From Apostichopus japonicus (Eukaryota; Echinodermata; Holothuroidea; Aspidochirotida; Stichopodidae): 64,000 nucleotides of DNA. The notes beneath the pieces were generated by a model, which saw only the letters and a program-made list of their open reading frames with translations, ran no database searches and had not been told where the DNA came from. The translations under genes and the position numbers were made by a program. Position 1 is the first letter of the stretch; the number at the start of each line of letters is the position of its first letter. Of this stretch, positions 1-32,280 are shown one piece after another. The DNA is taken from contig NC_092576.1 in assembly GCF_037975245.1 (NCBI RefSeq), forward strand, positions 24,260,111 through 24,324,110, written 5' to 3'.

Positions 1-846
1 AGTTATGCCATGAACCGATACACACCGACCATATCAACTTAAATGTAAATGATGTGTCAGTATGATATCAATACAATTCATTGAGATTGTTCACTGTTAA
101 CCGTGCTACAAAAAGATATGGGAAGCCATTTTAAAATAGCGTGTACATTTTAAAAATAAATAATTAAAATAAAATTTAAATTTACCAAAGGTTTAAGATA
201 TCCAAAAGACAGTTCTTCATCAAAGGTGCACATTTTATTTGCCAGTAGGGCACATTTGCTATATTGTAAATAGTGGGGGTACGTGCCCCCGTTGCCCCCC
301 CCCCCCCGCCCGGCTCCTAACCCCTACGACCAACCCCTACCCTGGCATTCAGTCAGTTAATTTTAAATAGGCTTTATAACATATTATGTATCTAAGCTAA
401 AGTTAAGTGTCAAAATAATTACAGTAATCTATTTTACACTGAACAATTATAATTGTACAGTTTGTTAAACAAGATGATTGAACGAGAATTATATTTGTTC
501 CATTTATTGTCAACCTGGATAAACAATTATTTGTATGCTATTTCTGTTGTCATTCCGTAGCATTACTATCCTATACACACCACGTTTAGAGTTTCTAAGA
601 CGTCGTGTATATAAAACAAAACAAACAGTATCATGTTAACCACAGCCACAGTACACGGGGCGAACAATAATTATATTACCCGTTACGTTTTTATGTGACA
701 ACAATAATTACCTTTGACTTTTTGTTAACACATGTTAACAAATCTACTGAAGCTAAACTATCGCCATGATGTTGTTTTTGGTTTATTTTGTTGTCAGTTT
801 CGAACATTCAGACCTGGGAAATCGAAACCTATTACATTATACTCAC
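1..846. other. No gene seen; GC-rich repeat end
   Basis: AT-rich, without a supported exon. At about 270-345 there is a C-rich stretch that reads, on the other strand, as a repeat end of the GGCGTAGGA..CCGGG..GGGGG type, also seen at 37353-37671. Confidence 0.4.
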
Positions 847-20120
<19,274 letters not shown>

Positions 20121-20926
20121 GATCTTTAGACCCTTTAACAGCAATATTGATCTAAAATTTTAGATATTAAACAGGAAAAGAAAAATGATAAATTTGAGAC
20201 TACAGTATCGAAATTATAATGCCATAGCAGAAATTACATTACACTACAACATAGGATTATCAAGACTGCATATGATAACGGTCAAGAAAATCATGATGTT
20301 GTGTGATGTTTCATGAAAGTATGCTTTTGTTTCCACAATGCCTAACACCACTCTACACACACAGAGAACACAGTTACTACTATAAATCTTCAAGGTTTCT
20401 ACCAACGTGAATACTAGATAGTGCTATAAATCGTTAGTATGTGCTATTAGGATATTATCGAGAACTGAGGATATGTGTAATGCCAACAATTCAAGTTGAT
20501 CCATTTTATGGGGGATTACACATATTCTTAGTTCTTACTGTTATCCTGAAAGCACATGCTACCTATTTTTCCGATTTATCAGCACAATCAAGCTTTTACT
20601 GCGGTAAAAACTTAAAAATTTACAATAGTTAGTTTTATCTCTGTGTGAATCGGTTGCTAACGCGGGAATATTGATTTTAAAGCGATTGACACTAATGCCA
20701 ATAGTAAGCAGAGTGCGTTGGACGAGCTTAATCACTTCCGCCACTGCGCAGTCGTCAAGATCATTTCACTCTAACATGAAGAACTTTCTCCCAGTCATCC
20801 ATAGTATATTTGCCCACAGTGCACATAACGTGTAAGTCTAAACTAGACATTGCTGTTCCTACTAGAGTTTACGTAAGCATTTACTTCCTTAAGGTTATCT
20901 GGATTACAATACATGAATAAAGGAAA
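20121..20926. promoter_or_regulatory. Shared upstream region of two divergent Ig genes
   Basis: An 806-bp interval between the start codons of the minus-strand Ig-NACHT gene and the plus-strand Ig gene, so it must hold the promoter of at least one and probably both. No unambiguous TATA box or initiator could be assigned. It contains a 35-bp imperfect inverted repeat (20449-20483 with 20512-20547). Confidence 0.5.
20449..20547. repeat. Imperfect inverted repeat in the divergent promoter region
   Basis: AGGATATTATCGAGAACTGA... on the left pairs with ...AGTTCTTACTGTTATCCT on the right, about 35-bp arms with a 28-bp spacer and roughly 80% match. Could be a small MITE or a transcribed hairpin. 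Confidence 0.6.
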
Positions 20927-21257
20927 ATGACGGACGTTTGCAGACCTTTAAAAGTGTTTGTATTTTACGTCTTTTGCGAGTATAGTTTATCGGCCGAAAA
21001 TGTATATAGCTATTTACTACCAATTGATGAGTCTGTCCTCCTTCCGTGTGGTCAAATGCAGAATGAAATCGAATGGAAATTTCAAGGTGATCTGCTATTT
21101 ATGGGAGGATTTTTGTTGCGTGATGATTTACTCAGAAGTGTCTCTTTACTCCAAAACAACTCGCTGCACATCTATCCAATATCATTACTGCATATCGGAA
21201 AGTACGAATGTATTATAAACAAACAAAATGCATCAACGTACATCTTAGACGTAGAAG
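20927..21257 (+). CDS. Divergent Ig gene, exon 1: leader and V-type Ig domain
   Basis: ATG at 20927 starts a 331-nt exon ending in phase 1 at GAAG|GTTTGT. A short hydrophobic stretch (LKVFVFYVFCEYSLSA) may act as a signal peptide. It is followed by a V-type Ig domain with LLPCGQ (B-strand Cys), IEWKF (Trp), SLHIYPISLLHIGKYECI (E/F strands with Cys). Unlike the minus-strand gene, leader and first Ig domain share an exon, although an unrecognised leader intron cannot be excluded. Its product should be secreted or membrane-bound. Confidence 0.7.
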
Positions 21258-21625
21258 GTTTGTATTTGGTTTTCATCTAACATATATAATTATTGTTCCT
21301 TCTTGTTTACCTTTTCTTACTACAGCATATCATATATTCCATTTCAACTGATACATACATATACGTATTTATTTATGTAAGCCTACGTAGGTATATACGA
21401 TATCTATAACCGTCCTCATTTTCTGTGCGATTTGACTATTTTAAATGATTGGTAGACAGCGAATTCTTTTTATGGGAATGGCATTGGTATATTTGCAGGT
21501 ACATACAATATGAAGTAAGAAACATTAATCCCCATAGTTAGATAATAATCATAAGGAAACAAGATTGTGATTCTTACTAGTGAATCTCGTTTGTCTAACA
21601 TCATTTTACTCTATTTTTTTCCAAG

Positions 21626-21949
21626 TTCCACCAACAATATCTTTCCGGCACAACAATCATTGTTACTATAAAAGTGCGATTTACATCCCTTATGATAAGT
21701 CCGTAACTGTGTCGTGTCACGCTACTGCTAGCAGACCCGCTGTGAACGTGTCGTTTACGGCAGACAGTGAGGAGATATCGAGAGCAGATAGCTACATTAC
21801 GACCACTGCAAGTGCGGACGGAAAAACCTTTGACACAAGGACAACTCTCATACTTCATACGATCAAGGAAAGTGGGAATCTTTCGTGTCAAAGTAGTGAT
21901 CTAAATTACTTTCCTGAAAGAATACTAAGTGTCACGTATTTCACATATG
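21626..21949 (+). CDS. Divergent Ig gene, exon 2: C-type Ig domain
   Basis: A 324-nt phase 1-1 exon (TTTTTCCAAG acceptor, G|GTAAGT donor) reading VPPTISFRHN..., VTVSCHATASRPAVNVSFTA and ESGNLSCQSS: an Ig domain with both cysteines but Phe where the C-strand Trp is usual. SRPAVNVSF matches SRPAVNLSW in the minus-strand gene, supporting common origin. No next Ig, TM or cytoplasmic exon was found within several kb downstream. The gene is either broken after this exon or continues across a very long intron. Confidence 0.72.
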
Positions 21950-23203
<1,254 letters not shown>

Positions 23204-23319
23204 CTCTTTTAAAACTAGAAAGCAAGTTACTGTGAAAATAAATTATCTGCTAGCTCTCACATGCAGTTTTATATTTTTAAACAATGCAAACACATTATCA
23301 CCTCACTAAACAGTCACCA

Positions 23320-23765
23320 ATAACTCATGTAGTTAAGTTATGGAATTCACTACATGACACAATAAATGCATTTAATAGTTTAAACGGAGTCTTACCAGAT
23401 ATTTGATCAATCCGTATTAATGCTCACAGAATTGGTGACTGGAATTTACAATATTTATGTTTCTCTTTGTAGAACATCTCTTTCTTAAATTGCATAATGA
23501 ATCACATGGCTCGGCTAGGCAGATGAGCGTAGGATTTGTTATTGAAACTGATATATGTTACATTTACGGATATTCAGGATATTTATAGATACATCTTCTT
23601 TGTCATTTCCATTTCTGTACAATTATAGACAGTGTAAAATACTTAAGTTAAGACTGGATTATTAATGCTCTTCCTTTAGCAATGAAGGTATACTTGATGT
23701 TATTTTCTCTTGTATTTGTCTTCACTGATTAGTATCAAAAGCAAATAAACCAAATCGAATCAAAT
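23320..23765 (+). mobile_element. LINE 3'-end remnant (CR1/RTE-like)
   Basis: The frame at 23333-23406 reads KLWNSLHDTINAFNS and on to LPDI, the typical end of a non-LTR reverse transcriptase ORF (WNSLPxxI...). The sequence ends in an AT-rich tail with AAATAAACCAAATCGAATCA, like the short tandem tails of CR1-type LINEs. A similar tail occurs at about 54660-54690. Confidence 0.5.
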
Positions 23766-24538
23766 TTCCTTCATCACATTTAGTACGTTCATATCAATAA
23801 TGTAACAATCGTTTGAGAACGGCAATAAGTGTTTTATTACGAGCGTTTATACATTATACGTATGATATCTGTATTTTCGAAATGGAAACCTAATCTTAGT
23901 TTACTTAGTATCCCATTCAGGAAATATAAAACATGCTAACTGCATCATCATTAAAACTTACAGAGAGCTTCATGCTCTTCATACATAAAACTCCAATTGA
24001 TTGAAACGTAAGTATCTTTGAGTATGTTAATTACATGGTATTAACATTATGTGTATGAGTGAGGCAAAATCTGAGCTGTTACGTCAAATTATGAAATTAA
24101 ATTAAAAAAGGCTTGAAACCTATTTACTTAATGCTATAATGGTATTTCTTCTTTATAGGTCGAATTATTTAACTTCAACTGCAACTTCAGACCATGTGTG
24201 CTCCATACATTACAATATAGAACTTTGTTTCTATCACATTACAACTTTAGTACAAGCTCTTTACAATACCAAATAAGCTTTCCAAACCACATCTATCAGT
24301 AAATTTTGTATATTGTAACGTCACTTCCCTGTCTTGTGGCGCAGTCTCAAAAGATGGGGTTGGCGAAAGAAAGTGTCGACAAAAAGATCACACTGGAGGA
24401 GATGTTAAAGTGCCCGTGGCACAGTGGTACCGTTTATTAAAACCTCCGTCTTACAGCTCCTTACTGGGTTCATTAAATGTTCTTACACTAGTACTTATCC
24501 TTTCATTACGCATAACGTAAATGTTAACGCAATTCCTC

Positions 24539-24801
24539 AACGCGGCATCTAAACGCAGCATAGAACACGGCACTAAACGCAACGCCCAACGCAGCGTCCA
24601 ACCAGGCGCCGCACGCAGCGTATAACACAAAGTACAAGGCGGCGCCCAACGGAGCGCAGAGCGCAACGTATAATGCGGCGCTAAACGCAATGCCAAACGC
24701 AACGTCCAACGCGGCGCCTCACGCAACGCAAAACGCAACGTACAACACGGCGCCCAACGTATCACAGAACGCAACGTATAACGCAACGTAAAACGCAGCT
24801 T
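24539..24801. repeat. 12-bp-period minisatellite
   Basis: About 22 units of a degenerate dodecamer, consensus AACGCAACGNNN (variants AACGCGGCGCCC, AACGCAACGTAT). It is markedly GC-richer than its surroundings. Because 12 is divisible by three and stops are rare, it leaves open frames with a four-residue period (TLRY, TLRF...) on the minus strand; I regard these as non-coding. Confidence 0.88.
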
Positions 24802-25199
24802 CTTTATATGATGCAAATATACTAAGAACTAATCGATGGACTAAATGGCAGTAATGTATCTTCTGATAGCTGACCTAGGCTTTTCACTAATGTCCCTACT
24901 TACGGATTAACTGAAATATATACAATCACAGCAGAATACTGATTTCTACTAAAGTAAAGTACACACATTGCACTCAATTCAGAGCGATACTAAATAACGT
25001 AAAATGATAACAATCGGTCAATAACTTTACTCTTAAATAACTGGGCGTAATCTCCCTCAGTGTAATAGCGCAGTTTGCTAACAATTTATACAACTCACAA
25101 ATGTATTCAATAATATTTTGAGCGCTTTCAACATCTACGAACAGTTATACACGGTGCCGTGGTATTAGAAATCTACCAACTTGGATAATAGTAAATGAT

Positions 25200-25535
25200 A
25201 TGATAACGTACTGTACGTAGACGTCTCTCGAGATTTTGTCAAAGAGTCCTACGCTGCACGTACCATCAGTTCCTTTTATATTAGCCTTAACAATGGCTAA
25301 AGTTTACGCGCGCGATAATGTACTACTTCAAAGAACACCGCCTCAGAGTTGCGGTCACCAGACTTCCGGAGACCGACAGGCCAGGTGCACGATTACTTAC
25401 GTCAGTAAACAACTTAGCAGGATAACGGGGATTTCCCGACAATGAATGATAACATTACTTCAACAGTTAATACAGCTTAAAGAATAGGCCTCTAAGTTTA
25501 AATACTACGCAAGTTCAGTTACACACCTCCCACCT
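25200..25535 (-). repeat. 3' LTR of the gypsy element
   Basis: The 25384-25535 part matches the repeat at 28816-28962. The stretch 25200-25383 is probably more LTR that is lost from the other copy; it contains a TATAAAA-like box (complement of TTTTATATTAG at 25276). The outer boundary is approximate. Confidence 0.6.
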
Positions 25536-25695
25536 TAGTTCTTAATGCGTCCTAGCATTTATTTACTTGAATCTAACTATTACTTTAAACAAATTCTACT
25601 ACGTTAGAAAAGCACGGCTACCATTCTCGTTATGTTTAAACAATATCACAGAAAATATTAACATATTTTCATTACAAACAGATTTACCAAATTAT

Positions 25696-26130
25696 TCACT
25701 GATTCAGTTCCACGCGTCGTTCCTCTGGAATCTTTTCAACCAAGACCTTGAGTTGTCCATGTGGGAATACGTTAGTGGTCATCCTTTCTTCCAACTTGCT
25801 ATTTCTGCCTCCATATTCGGCATAGCATAAGCCTCCGTCCATTTGCTGAAATAATCTGCTATCACTAGCACATATATACTTATTTCCCCTGTCTGACACT
25901 AAAAATAGGCCCATTAGGTCCATAGCGCATCTTTGAAGAGGCTCACCGGAGATATACTGCTTCATTTTCCCCTTCGGTCTCTTCATAGGGCCCATTCGTG
26001 ACGCACATATATCACAATTCTTGCACCACCTCTCCACAGCTCGACGGCACCCGCTCCAGTTAAAATGGTCACGTATTCTACCTAGTGTCTTCCTTCCCAT
26101 GAGGTGACCAGGCAGACGATGGTTGTGAGC
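25696..26130 (-). pseudogene. Ty3/gypsy integrase N-terminal fragment
   Basis: The HHCC zinc-binding domain is present (HNHRLPGHLMGRKTLGRI...WCKNCDIC) followed by the start of the core (MDLMGLFLVSDRGNKYI). The sequence then jumps to a C-terminal segment; most of the DDE catalytic core is deleted. Confidence 0.75.
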
Positions 26131-26529
26131 ATTTTCCAGTATTTCTTCTTGCAGTTCCTGTGGTACTACAAGTTACTATAACTGAGTTGCTCCTGTTCCA
26201 GACTCGAAGCATCGGTGAAGGACGCCGTCTCGCAATTGGAGCCGATCCCATTGTGTCCAGTAGTTTCTCAAAGTGGGACTCTCAGATGCAACTTGTTCCC
26301 ACGTCGGCCTCGAGTTCTGAATCTGCTCACAAAGAACGATAAGTCCAACAACTCTATCACGAATTTGTATGTCCCTCCATTCTGCGTTCGTTCTGGTCCG
26401 AATCCATGAGTTCGTCTTCTTCTCGGGCGGTGTACCTAGTTCATTTTTGGCTCTGGGTTTTCGATAACATTGTCCTCTTCCTTTCCCTTTAACGTGTATA
26501 GTCCTGGTGCTGTAATATTATATAGTTGT

Positions 26530-27320
26530 TAATTAAAACCAACTTGTTCTCTGGCTTCGACCCTTTCGCAGTAGGTACAATCTTCACAAGGTCTCCGTGA
26601 TAAGCCATCAGCATTTCCATGTTGTTTTCCGGGTCTATGTTGTATTTCACGATCACACGTCATAAACGTCTCCAGCCATCTCGCTACCTGTCATTTAGGA
26701 TTCCGAAAGTTCGTCAGCCATCTGAGTGCTGCATGATCAGTTCTCAACAAGAACTTTCTTCCGTAAAGGTAGTGATGGAAGTGCTTTAATGAGGCAATAA
26801 CATCCAGCAATTCTTTCCGAGTAACACAGTAGCGTCTTTCTGTCTTCGAAAGAGACCTGCTAAAGTAAAGCCGATTCTACGTCACAAGCATCCGTATCGG
26901 ATATGAACGTTTCATCGTCAATAGAGTATGCTAACACAGGTACTGACGGCAGGGCGCGTTTACGTTTTTGAAAGGCTCATTCGTAGTTTTCTGTCCATCT
27001 GAACTTCACATTTTTCTCTGTCAACGTATGCAAAGGAGAAGATATTTCGGCAAATCCTTGGATGAACCTTCGGTAATAAGAGCAGAGTCCAATAAAGCTT
27101 CAAACCTGCGTCTTGGACGATAGAGTTGGCCACTCTGTTACAGCTTGTGTTATCTCGTAAAATGATGTGGCCGTAGTAGGTTACTTGGTTCTGAAACAGG
27201 TTACACTTCTTAGGAGAAAGTTTTAGTCTGGCGTTCCGTAGCTTACCCAACACTTCGGTCAGCCTGAGTACCACCTTCTCAAATGTGTCTCCATAGACTA
27301 TGACGTTTATAACAGCAATG
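26530..27320 (-). pseudogene. Ty3/gypsy RT C-terminal and RNase H remnants
   Basis: The RT thumb is recognisable as KLSPKKCNLFQNQVTYYGHI (about 27230-27170). It is preceded by VIVYGDTFEKV, where the active-site YLDD motif would normally stand just upstream; sequence N-terminal to it is missing. At about 26690-26540 the RNase H end and linker are visible (RPGKQHGNADGLSRRPC, CEDCTYC). Several frameshifts occur between these pieces. Confidence 0.72.
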
Positions 27321-27543
27321 GCCCATCTTCCTCTGAAGTATAAACCACAACCCTGGCTAACACCAGTCTATGACGTTCCAGGAACTTCTCACTGTAGTCC
27401 GTCACAGCTGGTCCTCGATATCGTTCCTTTTCTGTAAGCCTCCCTGTCACCACTCGTTCGCTTTCTGGTGCCACCACTACGGTTTCCCCAAGTGCAACCA
27501 TACAACAGCCTTCCCTTGGCTTCTCCTTGTTGTCCTGTTGCCG

Positions 27544-27860
27544 CTAGCAACCAATAGTTAGCTGACCCTTTCCAGCGTCTATGGTACAGTTGTACATCTG
27601 CAGGAACTTATATCCCAATAAGCCATCTGTGTCGATATTAGCCAACAAGATTTCGTGTTCCACCTTCACACCACTGATTTCTAGTTGAAAATAGCCTCTG
27701 CCGTGAAGAACGATGGGTCTGCCATCTGCTACGTTCATCTAAAGTGAAACGTCTGACAAAGCTGGTCTTCTTGTTCTGGTAGCATCACGTAGACTTCAGG
27801 ACTTATCAAGGTGATGTTGGTTCCAGTGTCTACAAGGAAATTCACTTGGACACCTTCAAG
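27544..27860 (-). pseudogene. Ty3/gypsy protease fragment
   Basis: Contains the aspartic-protease motif FLVDTGTNITLIS (about 27846-27808) and, in another frame, the later HDxGILLG-type region as NIDTDGLLGYKFLQ. A frameshift near 27740 separates the two parts. Confidence 0.7.
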
Positions 27861-28089
27861 CCTCCCCGTCACATGAGTCCGTTTTGCCCTACCGACAATG
27901 CTCTACTTTTCAACGTAATCTTTGTGGGCGTGTCATTGCTGCTAGCTAGTTTCTGCCCTTCGAGGCTGGCTACTGCTCGTTTCCATATCGTTTATACCCT
28001 CTTGGGACAGTCTGTCCCTTCTTGCGCTCTGGACAGTCTCTACTAAAATGATCCGTCTCACTGCATTCCCAGCATTTCCCGTCGTTCGT

Positions 28090-28812
28090 CTAACTTCTGT
28101 ATTCATTAGGCCTACTCGGTCTTCTTGTTTGCAATTGGGACAATTGTTGAGTCAAAGTCTGGAAACCCTTCTCCAGTGTAGTCATAATTGCTTTCGCAAG
28201 TTCATCACCCACTTCCGGTTTCGTCTTCGGCTCCACATGTTCACCAACAGTACGTACCGCTAGTTTTTGGGACGAAGATTTCTTTGATTCAGCTAGACCA
28301 ACATCTTCAAGGTCTACTGCTATAGTCACGGCATCTTCTAAGCATCTTGAGCGTGCTTGGTATACTTTCCATTTGATGTCACTGTCTCCAAGAGCGTCTA
28401 CAAATACATCCTTAGCCAGCGTCTCATTCATCTCTAATGAGGCATCTGGATAGGCACGGCTAAGCAAACGTTTGATGTCGTTTGGTAGTTCAGGCAGGGT
28501 ATCTATGGGATTCCTGGTTCTGTTTCGTAGTATTTTCTTGAATACTTCTGTTTGATTCCTTTTCCCAAATCGCTGCTCCAAGGCATAAACGAGTAAATGA
28601 AACCTCCGTCTCTTAACTGGTTCCAAATCGGCCAGAACTGCTTGCGCCGGACCACGTAGACTTGCAGCAAGCTGCAGAGATCTACAGCGTTCGTCCCATC
28701 TATTGAGTTCAGCTATTAGTTTGAACTGTACCAAATAATCCTTCCATGTTGTTGAACCGTCAAAGGTAGGAGGTGGGGCCCTGTGAGTGTTACTTATCGG
28801 TATTTGCGGCAA
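28090..28812 (-). pseudogene. Ty3/gypsy gag fragment
   Basis: An open frame of 240 codons with the retrotransposon capsid pattern (APPPTFDGSTTWKDYLVQF near the N-terminus; YALEQRFG; a Q-rich C-terminal region). A TAG at about 28090 ends it. Immediately past the stop the same frame encodes a CCHC zinc knuckle (CWECSETDHFSRDC), so the stop either is a nonsense mutation or separates capsid from nucleocapsid. Confidence 0.75.
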
Positions 28813-28815
28813 TAT

Positions 28816-28962
28816 TGCACGATTACTTACGTCAAAGTAAACAACTTTAGCCCGATAACGGGGATTTCCGACAAAGAATTATAACATTACTTAAACAGTT
28901 CATACATCTTAAAGAATAACTCTGAAAGTTTAAATACTACGCAAGTTCGGGTACAACATATT
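28816..28962 (-). repeat. Truncated 5' LTR of the gypsy element
   Basis: Direct repeat of 25384-25535. It abuts the gag start codon (28812) with no room for a primer-binding site, implying that the end of the LTR and the leader were deleted. Confidence 0.7.
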
Positions 28963-31900
28963 AGCTACGGGTACTAACAAGGACTCTGTTTCACTCGATA
29001 CAACCCAGATAACAGCATGGATAAAGTTTAAGATAGGTGTAGTTATTTAACTGGAAATTAATCGCGTAGATATTTTAAAACGTTTATGAAAAAACCGACA
29101 TATGTTGATTGAAAAAAAAATGTATTTTCTTATATTGTCGAAGTCATTTATTTGAACACCTTGAAAATAAATGTATTTTCATTTCTAAATTACTTCCAAG
29201 CGGCTTACAGATTGTTTCCTTGTTAACGATGAGCAACCAATACATTTTAAATCGCGTTGAACTTATCATAATGACTTCTTTAACGACTTACTTAATGATT
29301 TTCAGATATTTTTAGCATTAAAGGAAAGCACATAATGCTGTTTCGTTCCATTGTTTGTTATTCGAATGTAAGTGTTTTCTTTAAAATCATGCTTTAATAT
29401 CTTTGTTTGTCATTTTAAGCATAATGTAAAATATAATATATACAAGGCTGATTAAAATCATAGTAGTTTTTGTGTCTGAATCTGTTAATTTCTGTTTCGC
29501 AATGACAATAGATCTTTGTCTAGTTATTATTAATAACTTATCATTAGCTTCTAAGCTCTTTGTTATCAAGTTTAACTATCAGATAATAAACTTCACAGGG
29601 GTATATTATATGCACTTTCGTTTTACTGTTAGAATTGCTAGATACGCCCGATAGAATGATTGCTTTAATATTAACCTTGGAGTTTGCCTTTGTCAATGAT
29701 TTCAGCAAACTGATCAAATACACTGGTCCATTGTATGTTGTTCGATGATCATCCAAATAAATTGTATGTGAAGTCAATACATTACGCAATATTGAGTTAT
29801 GAGATAAAAATATAAACGAATACAATTCTTGTTCAAGTGTGCTTTTCATTGTTCATTGCCCTTTTAGTAAAGCGGTACTTTGCTTATTGTGAGGACATGT
29901 ATTTTGTGCTTTAAGGCGCTACGAGATAACAAGAAATATCATCAAAGTGCTACAGTCTATGGGGCGGGGTACCCCTATGGACCCCCTCCCCTTAAAATGG
30001 CTTAACAATGTATTCCAGGAACTTATATTCATATCTCCCATTTGTCATTTTGATCTTTCAACTCGATACGGGATAACAAGATATATTTGAAACGTGACAG
30101 CTTTCAGAGGCTTACCACCTTGACCCCAACTAAGGCTTTGAAATAAATTCCAGAGAAGCTGTGTTCCTCTCTATGAAAAGGTCATTGTATAATAATTTGA
30201 TACAAAACATTCATTTCACGTGCTAAGTTTTCCATAAATATTTTTTTTTCAATTACATTAAACGATCATTTAATTTTAATATAAACCAGAAATCTTTGAC
30301 ACTGATGATTTGAAATCCTCATAGAAAGGAGGTGACTTCCCCTTTTTCTAGTATCGTGTTTACTATCACATCGTCTAATATATATATACATAAATGCATA
30401 TACGATCATACAAATGCATGTAGACACAAATGTGTGCATGCATAGTTTTTACGATTGTCATCGATGTCACGATCGTGATATGAAAATTAGAAGTGTATAC
30501 ATTAAAAGTAATACAAGCACCTATCAAATGAAAGCGATATTCAGTATATTTGTTATTTGTCAGAATCTAATTTAAATCTCGTTTAAAGTTTTCGAAGAAA
30601 TCCCTCCGTTTCCAAGATATACACATCTGAAGTTCTAATAAACCTAAGAAACTCATGAAACAAGTGCAACCTATGACGGGAAATGTTACGCTCATCAACA
30701 TTTCTTATTTTACCGCTAAAAAAGGCGACCCCCAATTTCAAGCCTACATATTTCATTAGAGTAATGTCATGTTCCTCTCTTCAAAGAAGACAATAACCTA
30801 CTTCAAAAAATCATAGGAATAACATAAAGAAGATTAGGCAGTTCTTCCCTTTACAACATAAATGTGCAATATTAGCTAATGTTTGCATTAATAAAACTAC
30901 ATAATTAAGGAAATGCTGGTGAAATTGTCAATTGATTTTGATGGGAGTTTTACTTATTTTTATGATTTCTATGGGGATTAGATTGATTAGGATAATTGTT
31001 TGCATAAGGATCCTTAGACATTTAAGAATGATCCAAAAAAAATGGATAGTTAATAGAGCTTGAAATGTAGCCTAATTATATGTATGAAGAGGTGTTACAT
31101 GGGAAGAAAAGAGCCTTCCGTGTTGGACATGACTACTACTAAAAATAATACCAAAAAATATCGAATACAGTATTTCTTTCCCTCATGAAAAAAATGATAT
31201 ACAAAGAAAATTGGTAATTAAACAGCAAGCTTTGTGATGACAATGACAATGCCGAGCATTGGAAGACAATTTTTGACAATTCCTTTAACAAAATATTGTC
31301 TTGTTAAAACAGAAACCGTAGTATTACATACATTTCTTAACAATGTCAAACGCATGTCATTCCAGGTCCTGAGACATTTTCAACCGCGTTAATATGAAAT
31401 GGCGATATTCATTAATGATGACTTAATTGTCTAATTAAATTACGGTACGAGTGGTATCAACGTGCATATTTGTCATTCAAGGGTTTATTCTTTTATAAAA
31501 TTGCTTAATTGTCAGTAGAAGTGACAAAAGGGTAGTGGGTGGTTCATTTCCGTGTGTTACACACCAAATTAATATCAACATTATTTATAACTAATTTACT
31601 TAAATAGATCAGTATGTCACAAAGACACCAGTTTCGCAGCAAAAAAAAAACGTTGTATGGTCACATTTCTACATGCCACACCTACCCACATCCTAAGGTG
31701 TAATCGGTAAGAGTACTGAAAATACTATCGATTTTGACTCGATATTCATACAGAGGAAGGCAGAGTCAAGGAGTGTTCGTAAACAAATCCTTACGTATTG
31801 ATATTTAAATTCTGAAGCAAATGACGTCAGTCAAAACCTAATTAGGCTTTTAATGACCGAAATAAATGATTGCAATGTGGAAAGATGCAATCGCCATCCT

Positions 31901-32280
31901 ATAAGTCGAAACATGCAACTCTCTTCTCGACAAATGTTAAAAACATGAGTATAAGAACGGGTATTAAGATATAACACTAAATTACCAAATTTGATTGGTA
32001 TGATTTTTTCGTAAGCATTTTGAACTTCAATGTATCCAAGGAGAGGGATGCAATGTCATATATAACAGTGTTATCTTTCATTGGAAGTCTCGGAACAGTT
32101 TACAAAATATCTTTGTCCATTTAAGTTTGCTTGACAAAAGTAAGATTGGGCTTAACTTATAACTTAACATAATAAGCTGACATGAATAGCATCACTTGAA
32201 CTTTTTAAGCATTGCTTTTACACTACTTTGATTTTCATTATAAAAAATAAAAAAACATGATGATATATACAAGCAGTGTA
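28963..32280. other. No gene seen
   Basis: AT-rich non-coding sequence. Open frames of up to about 100 codons have no family resemblance and overlap on both strands. Confidence 0.4.

Larger units (their letters stand above)
25384..28962 (-). mobile_element. Degenerate Ty3/gypsy LTR retrotransposon
   Basis: In minus orientation the order is LTR piece, gag, zinc knuckle, protease, RT remnant, RNase H tail, integrase zinc-binding domain, LTR. The flanking direct repeats (25384-25535 and 28816-28962) share blocks such as GCACGATTACTTACGTCA and AAATACTACGCAAGTTC. Both begin TGTA and diverge in about one site in eight, so the insertion is old. The coding region is broken by stops, frameshifts and deletions (RT active site and integrase core missing). 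Confidence 0.85.

Noticed and set aside
24451-24816. 121-codon minus-strand frame with TLRY/TLRF repeats
   Set aside because: It is the translation of the dodecamer minisatellite, with no start context, splice sites or conserved flank.
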